DNA of 64,000 nucleotides from Streptomyces coeruleorubidus. Its GTDB lineage: Bacteria; Actinomycetota; Actinomycetes; Streptomycetales; Streptomycetaceae. Positions 7,073-16,260 of this stretch are shown in pieces. The notes beneath the pieces are model-generated. The model worked only from the letters and a program-made list of their open reading frames with translations, did not search any database and had not been told where the DNA came from. Location of the stretch: positions 4,154,001-4,218,000 of the forward strand of contig NZ_CP118527.1 of the NCBI RefSeq assembly GCF_028885415.1. The letters are read 5' to 3'. The translations under genes and the position numbers were made by a program. Position 1 is the first letter of the stretch. Every line of letters starts with the position of its first letter.

Positions 7073-9127
7073 TTACGCGGCCACCGGCTGCCTCTTCTCC
7101 GCCGCCGTGGCGGTGCCCTCGCCGGGTGCCGTGGTGGCGCCCGGGGCCGGCTTGCGCAGGCCCTTGAGGACGACCACCAGGGCCGTGGTGACGCAGACGC
7201 CCACGGCGATGGCGACCAGGTAGAGCAGCGGGCTGCCGATCAGCGGGACCACGAAGATACCGCCGTGCGGGGCGCGCAGAGTGGCGCCGAAGGCCATCGA
7301 CAGGGCGCCGGTGATCGCGCCGCCCGCCATGGAGGCCGGGATGACGCGCAGCGGGTCGGCCGCGGCGAACGGGATCGCGCCCTCGGAGATGAAGGAGGCG
7401 CCGAGCACCCAGGCGGCCTTGCCGTTCTCGCGCTCGGTCTGCGTGAACAGCTTGCCGCGCACGGTCGTGGCCAGGGCCATCGCCAGCGGCGGCACCATGC
7501 CGGCCGCCATGACCGCCGCCATGATCTTCATCGCGGAGTCGCTGGGGCTGGACACCGCGATACCGGCGGTGGCGAAGGTGTAGGCGACCTTGTTGACGGG
7601 GCCGCCGAGGTCGAAGCACATCATCAGGCCGAGGAGGGCGCCGAGCAGGATGGCGTTGCTGCCGGACAGGCCGTTCAGCCAGTCGGTCATGCCCTTCTGG
7701 GCCTCGGCGATGGGCTTGCCGATGACGACGAACATCAGGAACCCGACGATCGCCGAGGAGATCAGCGGGATCACCACCACGGGCATGATGCCGCGCAGCG
7801 CCGCCGGGATGTTCACCTTCTGGATCGCCATCACCACGCCACCGGCGATCAGACCGGCCGCGAGACCGCCGAGGAAGCCCGCGTTGATGTTGAACGCGAT
7901 CATGCCGCCGACGAATCCGGGGACGATACCGGGCCGGTCCGCCATGCCGTAGGCGATGTAGCCCGCCAGGACCGGGACGAGGAAGCCGAAGGCGACGCCG
8001 CCGATCTGGAAGAGCAGGGCCGCCCAGCTGTCGGCCTGCAACCACATGAAGTGGTCCATCACCGACGGGGCCTTGTCGACCTTGTAGCCGCCGATCGCGA
8101 AGCCGAGGGCGATCAGCAGACCGCCCGCCGCGACGAACGGCACCATGTAACTGACGCCGGACATCAGCCACTTGCGCAGCTTGGTGCCGTAGCCCTCGCC
8201 GGATTCGCCGGAGCGCTCCACGGGGGTGGCCGGGGCGGATCCGGAGGTGATCTCGCCGCGGGCGGCCTTCTCCCGGACCTCGGCGATGAGTTCCGCGGGG
8301 CGGTTGATGCCCGCCTTCACACCGACGTCGACGGTCGGCTTGCCGGCGAACCGCTCCTTCTCCCGTACGGGCACGTCGTGGGCGAAGATCACGGCGTCCG
8401 CCGCCGCGATGACCTCCGGGGCGAGCCGGGTGAAGCCGGCCGAACCCTGGGGCTCGACGGTGACCTCGACGCCCGCCTCGCGGCCGGCGTTCTCCAGCGA
8501 CTCGGCCGCCATGTAGGTGTGGGCGATGCCGGTGGGGCAGGAGGTGACGGCGACGATACGGAACGGGCGATCCTCGCCCGCAGCGGTGTCGCCGCTGTCG
8601 CCGTCGGTGACCGTGGCGGCGGCGGGAGAGGCCGCTCCCGCCGACGCCACGGGGTCTTCGGAGCCTGCCTCGGCGGGCTCGCCGGGCTCGTCGCCGCGGA
8701 TCAGCGCCGCCGCGGCCGCCGCGTCGCCCACCGCGCGCAGGGCGTCGGTGAACTCCGTGTTCATCAGCTGCCGGGCCAGCGACGACAGGATCGTCAGGTG
8801 GGCGTCGTCGGCGCCGGCCGGTGCGGCGATCAGGAAGATCAGGTCGGCGGGGCCGTCCGCCGCGCCGAAGTCGATGCCGTCGGCGCTGCGCCCGAAGGCG
8901 AGCGTCGGCTCGGTGACGTGCTCGCTGCGGCAGTGCGGGATGCCGATGCCGCCGTCGAGGCCGGTCGGCATCTGGGCCTCGCGGGCGGCCACGTCGGCGA
9001 GGAAGCCGTCCAGGTCGGTCACCCGGCCCAGGGCCACCATGCGCTCGGCGAGGGCACGCGCCGCCGCTTCCTTGGTGTCTGCGGACAGGTCGAGATCGAC
9101 CAGGTCCGCGGTGATCATGTCGCTCAT
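7073..9127 (-). CDS. fruA: Fructose-specific PTS transporter, fused IIA-IIB-IIC
   Basis: Imports fructose and phosphorylates it to fructose 1-phosphate. The 684-residue product has IIA at about residues 1-150 (phospho-His in GIGIPHCRSEHV), a low-complexity Ala/Glu/Asp linker, IIB at about 195-290 (VAVTSCPTGIAHTYMAAE, with the phospho-acceptor Cys), and a multi-helix IIC at about 320-665. The ribosome site TAAGGAG lies 7 bases before ATG. It is last in the fruR-fruK-fruA operon. A 61-codon frame bridges it to fruK with stop/start overlap at both ends. Confidence 0.96.
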   Translation of the reverse strand: MSDMITADLVDLDLSADTKEAAARALAERMVALGRVTDLDGFLADVAAREAQMPTGLDGGIGIPHCRSEHVTEPTLAFGRSADGIDFGAADGPADLIFLIAAPAGADDAHLTILSSLARQLMNTEFTDALRAVGDAAAAAALIRGDEPGEPAEAGSEDPVASAGAASPAAATVTDGDSGDTAAGEDRPFRIVAVTSCPTGIAHTYMAAESLENAGREAGVEVTVEPQGSAGFTRLAPEVIAAADAVIFAHDVPVREKERFAGKPTVDVGVKAGINRPAELIAEVREKAARGEITSGSAPATPVERSGESGEGYGTKLRKWLMSGVSYMVPFVAAGGLLIALGFAIGGYKVDKAPSVMDHFMWLQADSWAALLFQIGGVAFGFLVPVLAGYIAYGMADRPGIVPGFVGGMIAFNINAGFLGGLAAGLIAGGVVMAIQKVNIPAALRGIMPVVVIPLISSAIVGFLMFVVIGKPIAEAQKGMTDWLNGLSGSNAILLGALLGLMMCFDLGGPVNKVAYTFATAGIAVSSPSDSAMKIMAAVMAAGMVPPLAMALATTVRGKLFTQTERENGKAAWVLGASFISEGAIPFAAADPLRVIPASMAGGAITGALSMAFGATLRAPHGGIFVVPLIGSPLLYLVAIAVGVCVTTALVVVLKGLRKPAPGATTAPGEGTATAAEKRQPVAA

Positions 9128-9309
9128 CGCGGGCTCCTTAGCACGCGTATCGCCCGGTCAGTCGGATGGGCGGGGGAGGGGACGGGGATGCGGTGGGGGG
9201 TGACGAGAGCGGGCTTACGGGCCTCGGTTAACGGGGCGCCTGGCCGGTCACGGGCCGCTGCGCGCAGCTCGGCGCACGTCATGGCACCGGCTGGTTCGAC
9301 GTACGTCAT
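9124..9309 (-). CDS. Possible small ORF bridging fruK and fruA
   Basis: A 61-codon frame that fills the fruK-fruA gap exactly. Its ATG (9309-9307) overlaps the fruK stop as ATGA, and its TGA (9126-9124) overlaps the fruA ATG as ATGA. A canonical GAAGGAG site lies 8 bases upstream of its start. The product (MTYVEPAGAMTCAELRAAAR...) is Arg/Pro/Ala-rich and resembles nothing I know. It may be a real protein, or a coupling ORF that carries ribosomes from fruK to fruA. Confidence 0.4.
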   Translation of the reverse strand: MTYVEPAGAMTCAELRAAARDRPGAPLTEARKPALVTPHRIPVPSPAHPTDRAIRVLRSPR

Positions 9310-10253
9310 GACACCGGCTCCTTCAGCGCACGGTCCGCCGGGATGTCCGCCGTGACCGTCACCGCGGCCCGGTCCAGGTCGCCGGGCTTGGGCATGACAC
9401 TGCCGGGCAGCTGGACGGCCGCCGCGCCGTGGGCGACCGCGGAGGCGAGGGCCTCGGGGCCGCTGCCGCCGGCGATCAGGAAACCGGCGAGGGAGGAGTC
9501 ACCGGCGCCCACATTGCTGCGTACCGCGCCCACGCGGGCGCCGCCGAACCAGGCGCCCTCGTCGGACACCAGCAGCTGCCCGTCGGCGCCGAGGCTCGCG
9601 AGCACGGCCCGGGCTCCCATCTCGCGCAGTTCCTCGGCCGCCTTCACGGCGTCGCCGACGGTGGCGAGGGGGCGGCCGACGGCCTCCGCGAGCTCCTCGG
9701 CGTTGGGCTTGACCACGTCGGGCCGCTCGCGCAGGGCCGCGAGCAGCGCGGGCCCGGAGGTGTCCAGGGCGATTCGGGCACCGGCGGCGTGCGTGCGGGC
9801 GACCAACTCGGCGTACCAGGAGGGGGCGAGGCCGCGCGGGAGGCTGCCGCAGCAGGCGATCCAGGCGGCGTCGCGGGACTGCTGCCGTACGGTCTCCAGG
9901 AGCAGTTCCCGCTCGGCCTCGGACAGTTCGGGGCCCGGCGCGTTGATCTTCGTCAGGACGCCGTCGGCCTCGGCGAGGGCGATGTTGGAGCGGGTGGCCC
10001 CGGCGACCGGGACCGGCGCGACCTCGATGCCCTGTGCGTCGAGCAGGTCGGCGACGAGTGCGCCCGGCGCGCCGCCCAGGGGCAGGACCGCCACCGTGCG
10101 CCGACCGGCCGCCGCGACCGCGCGCGAGACGTTCACGCCCTTGCCGCCCGGGTCCATCCGCTCGCCGGTGGCGCGGATGACCTCGCCGCGGTCGAGGGAC
10201 GGCACCTCGTAGGTGCGGTCCAGGGACGGGTTGGGGGTCACGGTGAGGATCAT
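9306..10253 (-). CDS. fruK: 1-phosphofructokinase
   Basis: Phosphorylates fructose 1-phosphate to fructose 1,6-bisphosphate, the step after FruA. The 315-residue PfkB-family product has the N-terminal ILTVTPNPSLDRTYEV block, DPGGKGVNVSRAVAAAG, and the C-terminal GAGDSSLAGFL motif, whose Asp is the catalytic base. Its ATG overlaps the fruR stop as ATGA (10253-10250), so translation is probably coupled. Confidence 0.95.
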   Translation of the reverse strand: MILTVTPNPSLDRTYEVPSLDRGEVIRATGERMDPGGKGVNVSRAVAAAGRRTVAVLPLGGAPGALVADLLDAQGIEVAPVPVAGATRSNIALAEADGVLTKINAPGPELSEAERELLLETVRQQSRDAAWIACCGSLPRGLAPSWYAELVARTHAAGARIALDTSGPALLAALRERPDVVKPNAEELAEAVGRPLATVGDAVKAAEELREMGARAVLASLGADGQLLVSDEGAWFGGARVGAVRSNVGAGDSSLAGFLIAGGSGPEALASAVAHGAAAVQLPGSVMPKPGDLDRAAVTVTADIPADRALKEPVS

Positions 10254-11011
10254 GCGCGCACTACTTCCGTGCCGCCGCGCTCGATGGCGACGGTGTCTTC
10301 GGGGCTCAGCCCGCTGTCGGTGATCAGCAGGTCCACATCGCTCAGGTCGCCGAAGCGGGCGAAGTGCTCCTGGCCGTGCTTGGAGGAGTCGGCGAGCAGC
10401 ACCACGCGGCGGGCGGCGGCCAGGGCCGCGCGCTTGACGGCGGCCTCGGCGAGGTCGGGGGTGGTCAGGCCGTGTTCGGCGGAGAAGCCGTTGGCGGCCA
10501 CGAACAGCACATCAGCGCGGATCTCGCCGTACGCGCGCAGCGCCCAGGCGTCCACGGCGGCGCGCGTACGGTGCCGTACGCGCCCCCCGATGAGGTGGAG
10601 CTGGATGCCGGGGTGGTCGGCGAGGCGGGCCGCGATGGGCAGGCTGTGCGTGACGACGGTGAGGGCGGCCTCCAGCGGGAGGGCGGCGGCCATTTTGGCC
10701 ACCGTCGTGCCTGCGTCGAGGATCATCGTCCCCTCGCTCGGCAGCTCCGCGAGGGCCGCCTTGGCGATGCGGTCCTTCTCGTCGGGGGCCGTCGTCTCGC
10801 GCTCGGCGAGGTCCGGCTCGAAGTCGAGCCGCCCGGCCGGGATGGCGCCGCCGTGCACCCGGCGGACCAGTCCGGCACGGTCGAGGGCCTTCAGGTCCCG
10901 GCGGATCGTCTCCGCCGTCACCTGGAATTCCTCGGCCAGCGACACGACATCCACTCGGCCGCCGTCACGGGCGAGCCGGAGGATCTCCTGCTGCCGCTCC
11001 GGTGCGTACAT
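10250..11011 (-). CDS. fruR: DeoR-family repressor of the fructose operon
   Basis: A 253-residue DeoR-type regulator. The N-terminal helix-turn-helix starts MYAPERQQEILRLARDGGRVDVVSLAEEFQVTAETIRRDL. A DeoRC sugar-phosphate sensor domain follows, with LDAGTTVAKMA and the VLLADSSKHG signature. As first gene of fruR-fruK-fruA it probably represses its own operon and responds to a fructose phosphate. The 126 bases between this gene and the 11122-11153 hairpin hold its promoter, and I mark no operator there. Confidence 0.9.
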   Translation of the reverse strand: MYAPERQQEILRLARDGGRVDVVSLAEEFQVTAETIRRDLKALDRAGLVRRVHGGAIPAGRLDFEPDLAERETTAPDEKDRIAKAALAELPSEGTMILDAGTTVAKMAAALPLEAALTVVTHSLPIAARLADHPGIQLHLIGGRVRHRTRAAVDAWALRAYGEIRADVLFVAANGFSAEHGLTTPDLAEAAVKRAALAAARRVVLLADSSKHGQEHFARFGDLSDVDLLITDSGLSPEDTVAIERGGTEVVRA

Positions 11012-11121
11012 GTCTGTTCGCCTCCGCGTCGTGCCCGAACGTGTGGTTTCAGCGGGAGGCTACGCCGAGATTTCCGCAAAGTAAACAGGTTCGGACCCAA
11101 TCGGGCATGATCGGAAACAGC

Positions 11122-11153
11122 GACGGGCTCGGCACTCATGTGCCGAGCCCGTC
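11122..11153. terminator. Hairpin terminator after the first MFS gene
   Basis: Perfect 14-base stem GACGGGCTCGGCAC / GTGCCGAGCCCGTC with loop TCAT, 23 bases beyond the efflux gene stop. It separates that gene from the fructose operon promoter. Confidence 0.75.
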
Positions 11154-11176
11154 CTGTCACGATCGCCGGACGATGG

Positions 11177-12682
11177 TCAGGAGACCAGCGCCGGTTCCTT
11201 CGGCTCCGTCACCGCCCGCTCCCCCTCGACATGCTGCGCCGGCCGCTTCGGCAGGGCGAACATCAGCAGGAAGATCACACCCATCACCGCGGCCACCCAG
11301 CCCAGCGAGTTCCGGAAGGCGTCCACGAAGGCCGGGCCCACCTGGTCAGGGCGCAGATGGTCGCTCATGGTGCCGAAGAAGACGACCGACACCAGGCCCA
11401 GCCCCAGCGCGTTGCCCATCTGCTGCACGGTGTTGAGCAGGCCGGAGGCCGAGCCGGAGTGCTCGCGCGGCACCTCGGAGAGGATCGCGTCGGTCAGCGG
11501 AGCGACGATCAGGCCCATGCCCACGCCCATCACGACCAGCGGCAGCGCCATCTGCCAGGGCGCGATGCCGAGGCCGTAGTGCCCGGACTCCCAGAGGTAG
11601 AGCAGCACCCCGGCCGCCATCACCAGCGCGCCCGCCTGGAGCACCTTGCGCCCGAAGCGCGGGACCAACTGCTGCACCGACATCCCGGCGGCCACGGACA
11701 CGGCGATCGAGAACGGCACCCCCGTCAGCCCGGCCTTCAGCGGGCTCCAGCCCAGCCCGAACTGCATGTACAGCGTCCACACCAGGAAGAAGACGCCGAG
11801 CGCGACCCCGAAGACGGTCTGTACGGCGATCCCGGCCGCGAAGCTCTTGACCTTGAACGGCGACAGCTCGACCAGCGGGGAGCCGTCCCGTGCGCTCTTG
11901 CGCCGCTCATACGCCACCAGCGCCGCGAGGACGACGAGCGCGCCGGCCATCGAGACGTATCCCCACAGCGGCCAGCCCAGCTCGCGGCCGCGGATGAGCG
12001 GGTAGAGCAGCATCAGCAGGCCCAGGGTCACGAGGGCGACGCCCACCAGGTCCAGCTTCAGTGCCCGCGGCGCCCTGGACTCGGTGATGAAGCGGCTGCC
12101 GAGGATCAGGCCCGCGACGCCCACGGGCAGGTTGATCAGGAAGATCGAGCGCCACTCCCACCCGAACAGGTTCCACTCGGTCAGCAGCGCGCCGAGCAGC
12201 GGACCGGACACGGCGCCGAGACCGACGACCGCGCCGAACAGCCCGAACACCTTGCCCCGCTCGTGCGCCGGGAAGGTCGCGTGCACGATCGACAGGACCT
12301 GCGGCACCATCAGCGCCGCCATCGCGCCCTGGAGGAACCGCGAGGCGACCAGCATCTCCGGGTTCACCGCGAGGCCGCACAGCGCGGAGGCGACCGTGAA
12401 GCCACCGATGCCGACGAGGAAGATCCGCTTGCGGCCGTGGATGTCGCCGAGCCGTCCGCCGGTGATCAGCCCGGCGGCGAAGGCGAGGGCGTAGCCGGCG
12501 GTGATCCACTGGATCTGGCCGAAGGACGCACCCGCCTCCCGCTGGATCGACGGTATGGCGATGTTGACGATCGTCACGTCGACGAGGTCCATGAAGGCCG
12601 CGGTCATCACGATCGCGAGGGCGAACCAGCGGCGGCGGTCGGTCCCGCCCGCGGTGCTGAGAGGGGTCTCGGTGGAGGTCAT
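11177..12682 (-). CDS. MFS drug-efflux transporter (DHA2, 14-helix type)
   Basis: A 501-residue membrane antiporter predicted to export drugs or metabolites using the proton gradient. Family motifs: DLVDVTIVNIAIPSIQ in helix 1, GGRLGDIHGRKR (motif A), RFLQGAMAALMVPQVL and GLFGAVVGLGAVSGPLLGALL (motif C), with 14 hydrophobic segments. The ATG at 12682 follows GGCATGACC-side sequence in a 62-base divergent gap with a WYL regulator, which is the likely regulator. A longer open frame upstream is Arg-rich and was rejected. Confidence 0.88.
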   Translation of the reverse strand: MTSTETPLSTAGGTDRRRWFALAIVMTAAFMDLVDVTIVNIAIPSIQREAGASFGQIQWITAGYALAFAAGLITGGRLGDIHGRKRIFLVGIGGFTVASALCGLAVNPEMLVASRFLQGAMAALMVPQVLSIVHATFPAHERGKVFGLFGAVVGLGAVSGPLLGALLTEWNLFGWEWRSIFLINLPVGVAGLILGSRFITESRAPRALKLDLVGVALVTLGLLMLLYPLIRGRELGWPLWGYVSMAGALVVLAALVAYERRKSARDGSPLVELSPFKVKSFAAGIAVQTVFGVALGVFFLVWTLYMQFGLGWSPLKAGLTGVPFSIAVSVAAGMSVQQLVPRFGRKVLQAGALVMAAGVLLYLWESGHYGLGIAPWQMALPLVVMGVGMGLIVAPLTDAILSEVPREHSGSASGLLNTVQQMGNALGLGLVSVVFFGTMSDHLRPDQVGPAFVDAFRNSLGWVAAVMGVIFLLMFALPKRPAQHVEGERAVTEPKEPALVS

Positions 12683-12744
12683 GCCCGGAAGGTAGGGAGC
12701 CACTAGGTCAGATGTTGTCCTATTGGTGCGGCATCCTCGTCGGT

Positions 12745-13728
12745 ATGACGACGGACACACCGGCCAGGCTGCTGACGCTCCTCTCCCTACTCCAGACGCC
12801 CCGCGAATGGCCCGGCGGCGAGCTCGCCGACCGGCTCGGGGTCTCCCGCCGCACGGTCCGGCGGGACGTCGACCGGCTGCGCGAGCTGGGCTATCCCGTG
12901 CAGGCGTCCAAGGGCGCCGACGGCGGCTACCGGCTGGTCGCCGGCAAGGCCATGCCGCCGCTCGTGCTCGACGACGAGGAGGCCGTGGCCATCGCGGTCG
13001 GGCTGCGGGCCGGGGCGGGGCACGCGGTGGAGGGGCTGGACGAGGCGTCGGTGCGGGCGCTGGCCAAGCTGGAGCAGGTGCTGCCGGGCCGGCTGCGCCA
13101 CCGCGTGACCACGCTCCAGGCCGCGACCACACCACTGACCAGCGGCGACGGGCCGAGCATCGCGCCCGAGACACTGACCGTCATGGCCTCCTCGGTGGCC
13201 GGGCACGAGCGGCTGCGGTTCGCCTACCGGGCGGCGGACGGCACCGAGTCGCGGCGGCTGACGGAGCCGTACCGGCTGGTGTCGACGGGCCGCCGCTGGT
13301 ACCTGGTGGCGTACGACATCGACCGGGACGACTGGCGGACGTTCCGCGTCGACCGGATGAGCGAACCGTTCGCCACCGGGGCGCGGTTCGTGCCGCGCGA
13401 GCTGCCGACGGGGAACGCGGCGGAGTACCTGCGGCAGTCGATGCAACGGCACCAGGAGTCGTACGACTTCGAGGTCACGTTCGCCGCGCCGGCCGAGTTC
13501 GTCGCCACCCGGCTGCCGAAGTGGCTCGGCACGCCCGAGCCGTTGGACGACGACAGCTGCCGGCTGCGCGGGTCCGTCGGGGACGCCGTGCAGTGGGTGG
13601 CGCTCCGGCTGGCGATGCTGGAGTGCGACTTCGTGGTCCGCGAGCCGGAGGAACTCGTCCGGGCGGTACGGGAGTTGGGGGCGCGGCTGAGCAGGGCGGC
13701 CGAGGGTGGGGATGCCGGGGTGGTCTGA
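12745..13728 (+). CDS. YafY/WYL-domain transcriptional regulator
   Basis: A 327-residue regulator with an N-terminal winged helix (LADRLGVSRRTVRRDVDRLRELGYPV), a linker, and a WYL ligand-sensing domain carrying GRRWYLVAYDIDRDDWRTF followed by a C-terminal WCX extension. ATG at 12745 is preferred over GTG/TTG codons upstream because it fits the family start (MTTDTPARLLTLL). It is divergent from the MFS exporter at 11177-12682 and probably controls it. Confidence 0.88.
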   Translation: MTTDTPARLLTLLSLLQTPREWPGGELADRLGVSRRTVRRDVDRLRELGYPVQASKGADGGYRLVAGKAMPPLVLDDEEAVAIAVGLRAGAGHAVEGLDEASVRALAKLEQVLPGRLRHRVTTLQAATTPLTSGDGPSIAPETLTVMASSVAGHERLRFAYRAADGTESRRLTEPYRLVSTGRRWYLVAYDIDRDDWRTFRVDRMSEPFATGARFVPRELPTGNAAEYLRQSMQRHQESYDFEVTFAAPAEFVATRLPKWLGTPEPLDDDSCRLRGSVGDAVQWVALRLAMLECDFVVREPEELVRAVRELGARLSRAAEGGDAGVV

Positions 13729-13933
13729 GCTCACCCGCACCGCCCCGCCACGCAGCCCGGGCCGTCCCGCGCCGAGCCGCCCGATGCCGAGCCGATCGGC
13801 GCCGCCACCCGGCATCCGCGCCCACCCGCGCCGCCCACCTCGCAGCCCCAAGCATCCGCACCCACCCGCGCCGCCCACCGCACAGCCCCAGCCATCCCGC
13901 GCCAAGCCGATCGGCGCCGCCCGGCGGCCCCGC
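13729..13933. repeat. Degenerate C-rich repeats between the WYL and TetR genes
   Basis: Low-complexity sequence dominated by CCCACCCGCGCCGCCCACC-like blocks. Two copies of GCCGATCGGCGCCGCC are present, near 13790 and 13905. Both flanking genes end here, tail to tail. No gene or clean terminator is seen. Confidence 0.6.
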
Positions 13934-14644
13934 TCAACCGCGCCGCCCCGCCACGCCCTCCCACGGAAAGTCCCGCAACGCCCTCAAGTTCCGCAACGCC
14001 GGCTCCGCCGGGCTTCCGGCACCCTCCACCGGCCCGTCCCCCTCCGCCCAGCCCTCCAGGGCCGTTCGTACGGCGGCGCTCGCGACGGCGGCGGCGAAGC
14101 GCGGCCCGGGGAGGGCGGCAACGTTGTCGTCACCCTCCGGAGCCCCCGTCCTGGTCCCCCGGGCCGCCAGCACCTCCGCGAGCGTCCGTTCCGACGCCTG
14201 GCAGACCTCCGCCCACACCCTGCGCAGGGACGGGTTCGCCTGGGCGAGGCGCAGGAGTGTGCGGACCCACTCCCAGGAGGACGCCGAGACGCCGGCGTCC
14301 GGGGTGAGGGTGTGGCGCACTCCGTGCTCCAGGGCCCGGAGCACGCTCGCGTCGGCGGGAGCCGCGCGTACCGCCTCCACCCAGCGCTGGGCGCCGGCCG
14401 CGTAGAGCGGGGCGACGGCCTCCTCCTTGGTGGCGAAGTACCGGTAGAAGGTCCGCGGGGCGATGCCGGCGGCCTGGGCGATGTCCTCCGCGCGGGTGGC
14501 GCGCAGGCCGTGCCGTACGAAGAGGCCGGCCGCGGCCCGGGCGATCTCCATACGCGTCTCGGCCTTGCGCCGCTCTGTCAGCGAGGCCTGAGGAGGGGGC
14601 GGGGTGGTGCTGCTCACGCTCGGCAGGCTATGCCCATGTGACAC
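13934..14644 (-). CDS. TetR-family regulator (SCO3201-like)
   Basis: A 236-residue regulator. The N-terminal helix-turn-helix is clear (ARAAAGLFVRHGLRATRAEDIAQAAGIAPRTFYRYFATKEE, about residues 35-75), followed by a helical ligand domain. Its place beside hrdD matches SCO3201 of S. coelicolor, whose over-expression is reported to repress antibiotic production and development. That match rests on gene order and is not a sequence comparison. A Pro-rich N-terminus makes the exact start uncertain; GTG at the VSSTTPPPP position is an alternative. Confidence 0.85.
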   Translation of the reverse strand: MSHGHSLPSVSSTTPPPPQASLTERRKAETRMEIARAAAGLFVRHGLRATRAEDIAQAAGIAPRTFYRYFATKEEAVAPLYAAGAQRWVEAVRAAPADASVLRALEHGVRHTLTPDAGVSASSWEWVRTLLRLAQANPSLRRVWAEVCQASERTLAEVLAARGTRTGAPEGDDNVAALPGPRFAAAVASAAVRTALEGWAEGDGPVEGAGSPAEPALRNLRALRDFPWEGVAGRRG

Positions 14645-14656
14645 AATCTGCCATCT

Positions 14657-14695
14657 GGCGGGCCACCCCGTGGTTCAGGTACGGGGTGGCCCGCC
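14657..14695. terminator. Hairpin terminator between hrdD and the TetR gene
   Basis: Perfect 15-base stem GGCGGGCCACCCCGT / ACGGGGTGGCCCGCC with a 9-base loop, followed on the plus strand by CTCTATTTCCCC. The rest of 14696-15068 has further GC-rich imperfect inverted repeats (near 14755-14805 and 14800-14830) and CCCCGGTCTTCATTTCC-like repeats, with no gene I can support. The region is probably the hrdD 3' region. Confidence 0.7.
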
Positions 14696-15068
14696 CTCTA
14701 TTTCCCCGGTCTTCATTTCCCCGCCTTCCGTTTCCCCGGTCACGCAGAGAGCCGGGCCCCGGCGTCCGGGGGGAGGGACGCCGAAGCCCGGCCTTGGGAA
14801 AGTCCCGGCGCCGGGGGGAGTGCGACGGGACTTGGCTCTGAGGGCCAAGAGCGTGGCCCCGGGCCCGAACTGGTGGGCCCGGAAGTCTTGTTCCCGGTGC
14901 CCCGCGGGTTGAAGCGGCGTTACATCGCCATGTTTGCGCGGTCTTTCGCCACCCGGCGTACGCGGCGACCCCCGGGCGCACACTCTCCGTCGTCCACAGG
15001 CCGTGGGACGACGCCCAGGCCGCGGGGACGAGTCGTACGCCCGGACGCCCACCGGCGGACAGGCGGCG

Positions 15069-16067
15069 TCACGCCGCCGCGTCGAACCCGGTGCTGCGCG
15101 CCAGCTTCTTCAGCTCCAGCAGCGCGTGCTTCTCGATCTGCCGGATGCGCTCGCGGGTCAGGCCGTGCTCCTTGCCGACCTCGGTCAGCGTGCGCTCCCG
15201 GCCGTCCTCGATGCCGTAGCGCATCTTGATGATCGAGGCCGTGCGCTGGTCGAGGCGGCCGATGAGGTCGTCGAGCTCCTCACTGCGCAGCAGCGTGAGC
15301 ACCGACTGCTCGGGCGACACCGCCGAGGTGTCCTCCAGGAGGTCGCCGAACTGGGTCTCGCCCTCGTCGTCCACCGACATGTTCAGCGAGACCGGGTCGC
15401 GGGCCCAGTCGAGCACGTCGATGACGCGCTCCGGCGTCGAGCCGAGCTCGGCGGCGATCTCCGCGGGCTCCGGGTCCCGCCCGTGCTCGCGGTTGAACTC
15501 GCGCTGCACCCGCCGGATCCGGCCAAGCTCCTCCACGAGGTGGACGGGCAGGCGGATCGTACGGGACTGGTCGGCTATGGAGCGGGTGATGGCCTGGCGG
15601 ATCCACCACGTCGCGTACGTGGAGAACTTGAAGCCCTTGCGGTAGTCGAACTTCTCGACCGCGCGCACCAGGCCGGCGTTGCCCTCCTGGATCAGGTCCA
15701 GCAGTGGCAGACCGCTGCGGGGGTAGCGGCGGGCCACGGCGACGACCAGGCGCAGGTTGGAGCGGATGAAGACGTCCTTGGCCCGCTCCGCGTCGGCGAC
15801 CAGGGCTTCGAGCTCCTCACGGGTGGCGTCGGCCTTGGTCTCCTCGCACCCGTCGAGGACCTGTCGCGCGAACACACCCGCTTCGATGACCTGGGACAGC
15901 TCGACTTCCTTGGCGGCGTCGAGCAGCGGTGTACGCGCGATCTCGTCGAGGTACATGCCGACCAGGTCGCGATCGGCGATCTCGCCGCCATGGGCGCGAA
16001 CACTGCTTGCCGCATCGGCCGTCTCGCCGGTGGCGGACTGACGACGGGCGACGGCACGGGTTGCCAT
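15069..16067 (-). CDS. hrdD: RNA polymerase principal-like sigma factor HrdD
   Basis: Group 2 sigma factor, non-essential in streptomycetes, that directs RNA polymerase to -35/-10 promoters. The 332-residue product lacks the long N-terminal region of HrdB. It has region 1.2 (DLVGMYLDEIARTPLLDAAKEVELS), region 2 (SNLRLVVAVARRYPRSGLPLLDLIQEGNAGLVRAVEKFDY...TWWIRQAITRSIADQ), region 3, and region 4.2 (TLTEVGKEHGLTRERIRQIEKHAL). The N-terminus MATRAVARRQSATGE matches my memory of HrdD. A SigR-type promoter lies about 100 bases upstream. Confidence 0.95.
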   Translation of the reverse strand: MATRAVARRQSATGETADAASSVRAHGGEIADRDLVGMYLDEIARTPLLDAAKEVELSQVIEAGVFARQVLDGCEETKADATREELEALVADAERAKDVFIRSNLRLVVAVARRYPRSGLPLLDLIQEGNAGLVRAVEKFDYRKGFKFSTYATWWIRQAITRSIADQSRTIRLPVHLVEELGRIRRVQREFNREHGRDPEPAEIAAELGSTPERVIDVLDWARDPVSLNMSVDDEGETQFGDLLEDTSAVSPEQSVLTLLRSEELDDLIGRLDQRTASIIKMRYGIEDGRERTLTEVGKEHGLTRERIRQIEKHALLELKKLARSTGFDAAA

Positions 16068-16166
16068 GCGTGCTCCCTTGCGATGGTGAGGTCAGCGGGT
16101 GGTCCTTCGGACGCTGGACTCCGTCTCCGGGACTGTCCGGACTCTCCTCGGGTGCCCTGCATCCGA

Positions 16167-16200
16167 TGGAAACAACGACTGGAATCAGGACAGAATTCCC
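16167..16200 (-). promoter_or_regulatory. SigR-type promoter of hrdD
   Basis: On the minus strand, GGGAAT (16200-16195) is followed after exactly 18 bases by GTTG (16176-16173). This matches the GGAAT-N18-GTT consensus of the thiol-stress sigma factor SigR. It predicts transcription starting near 16167 and a 100-base leader. hrdD is a reported SigR target in S. coelicolor, which fits. Confidence 0.85.
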
Positions 16201-16260
16201 AACCCACCCCACGATTTTTCTGATCATGCAGTACCCTGTCCGGCCACGCGAGGAGGCGAG

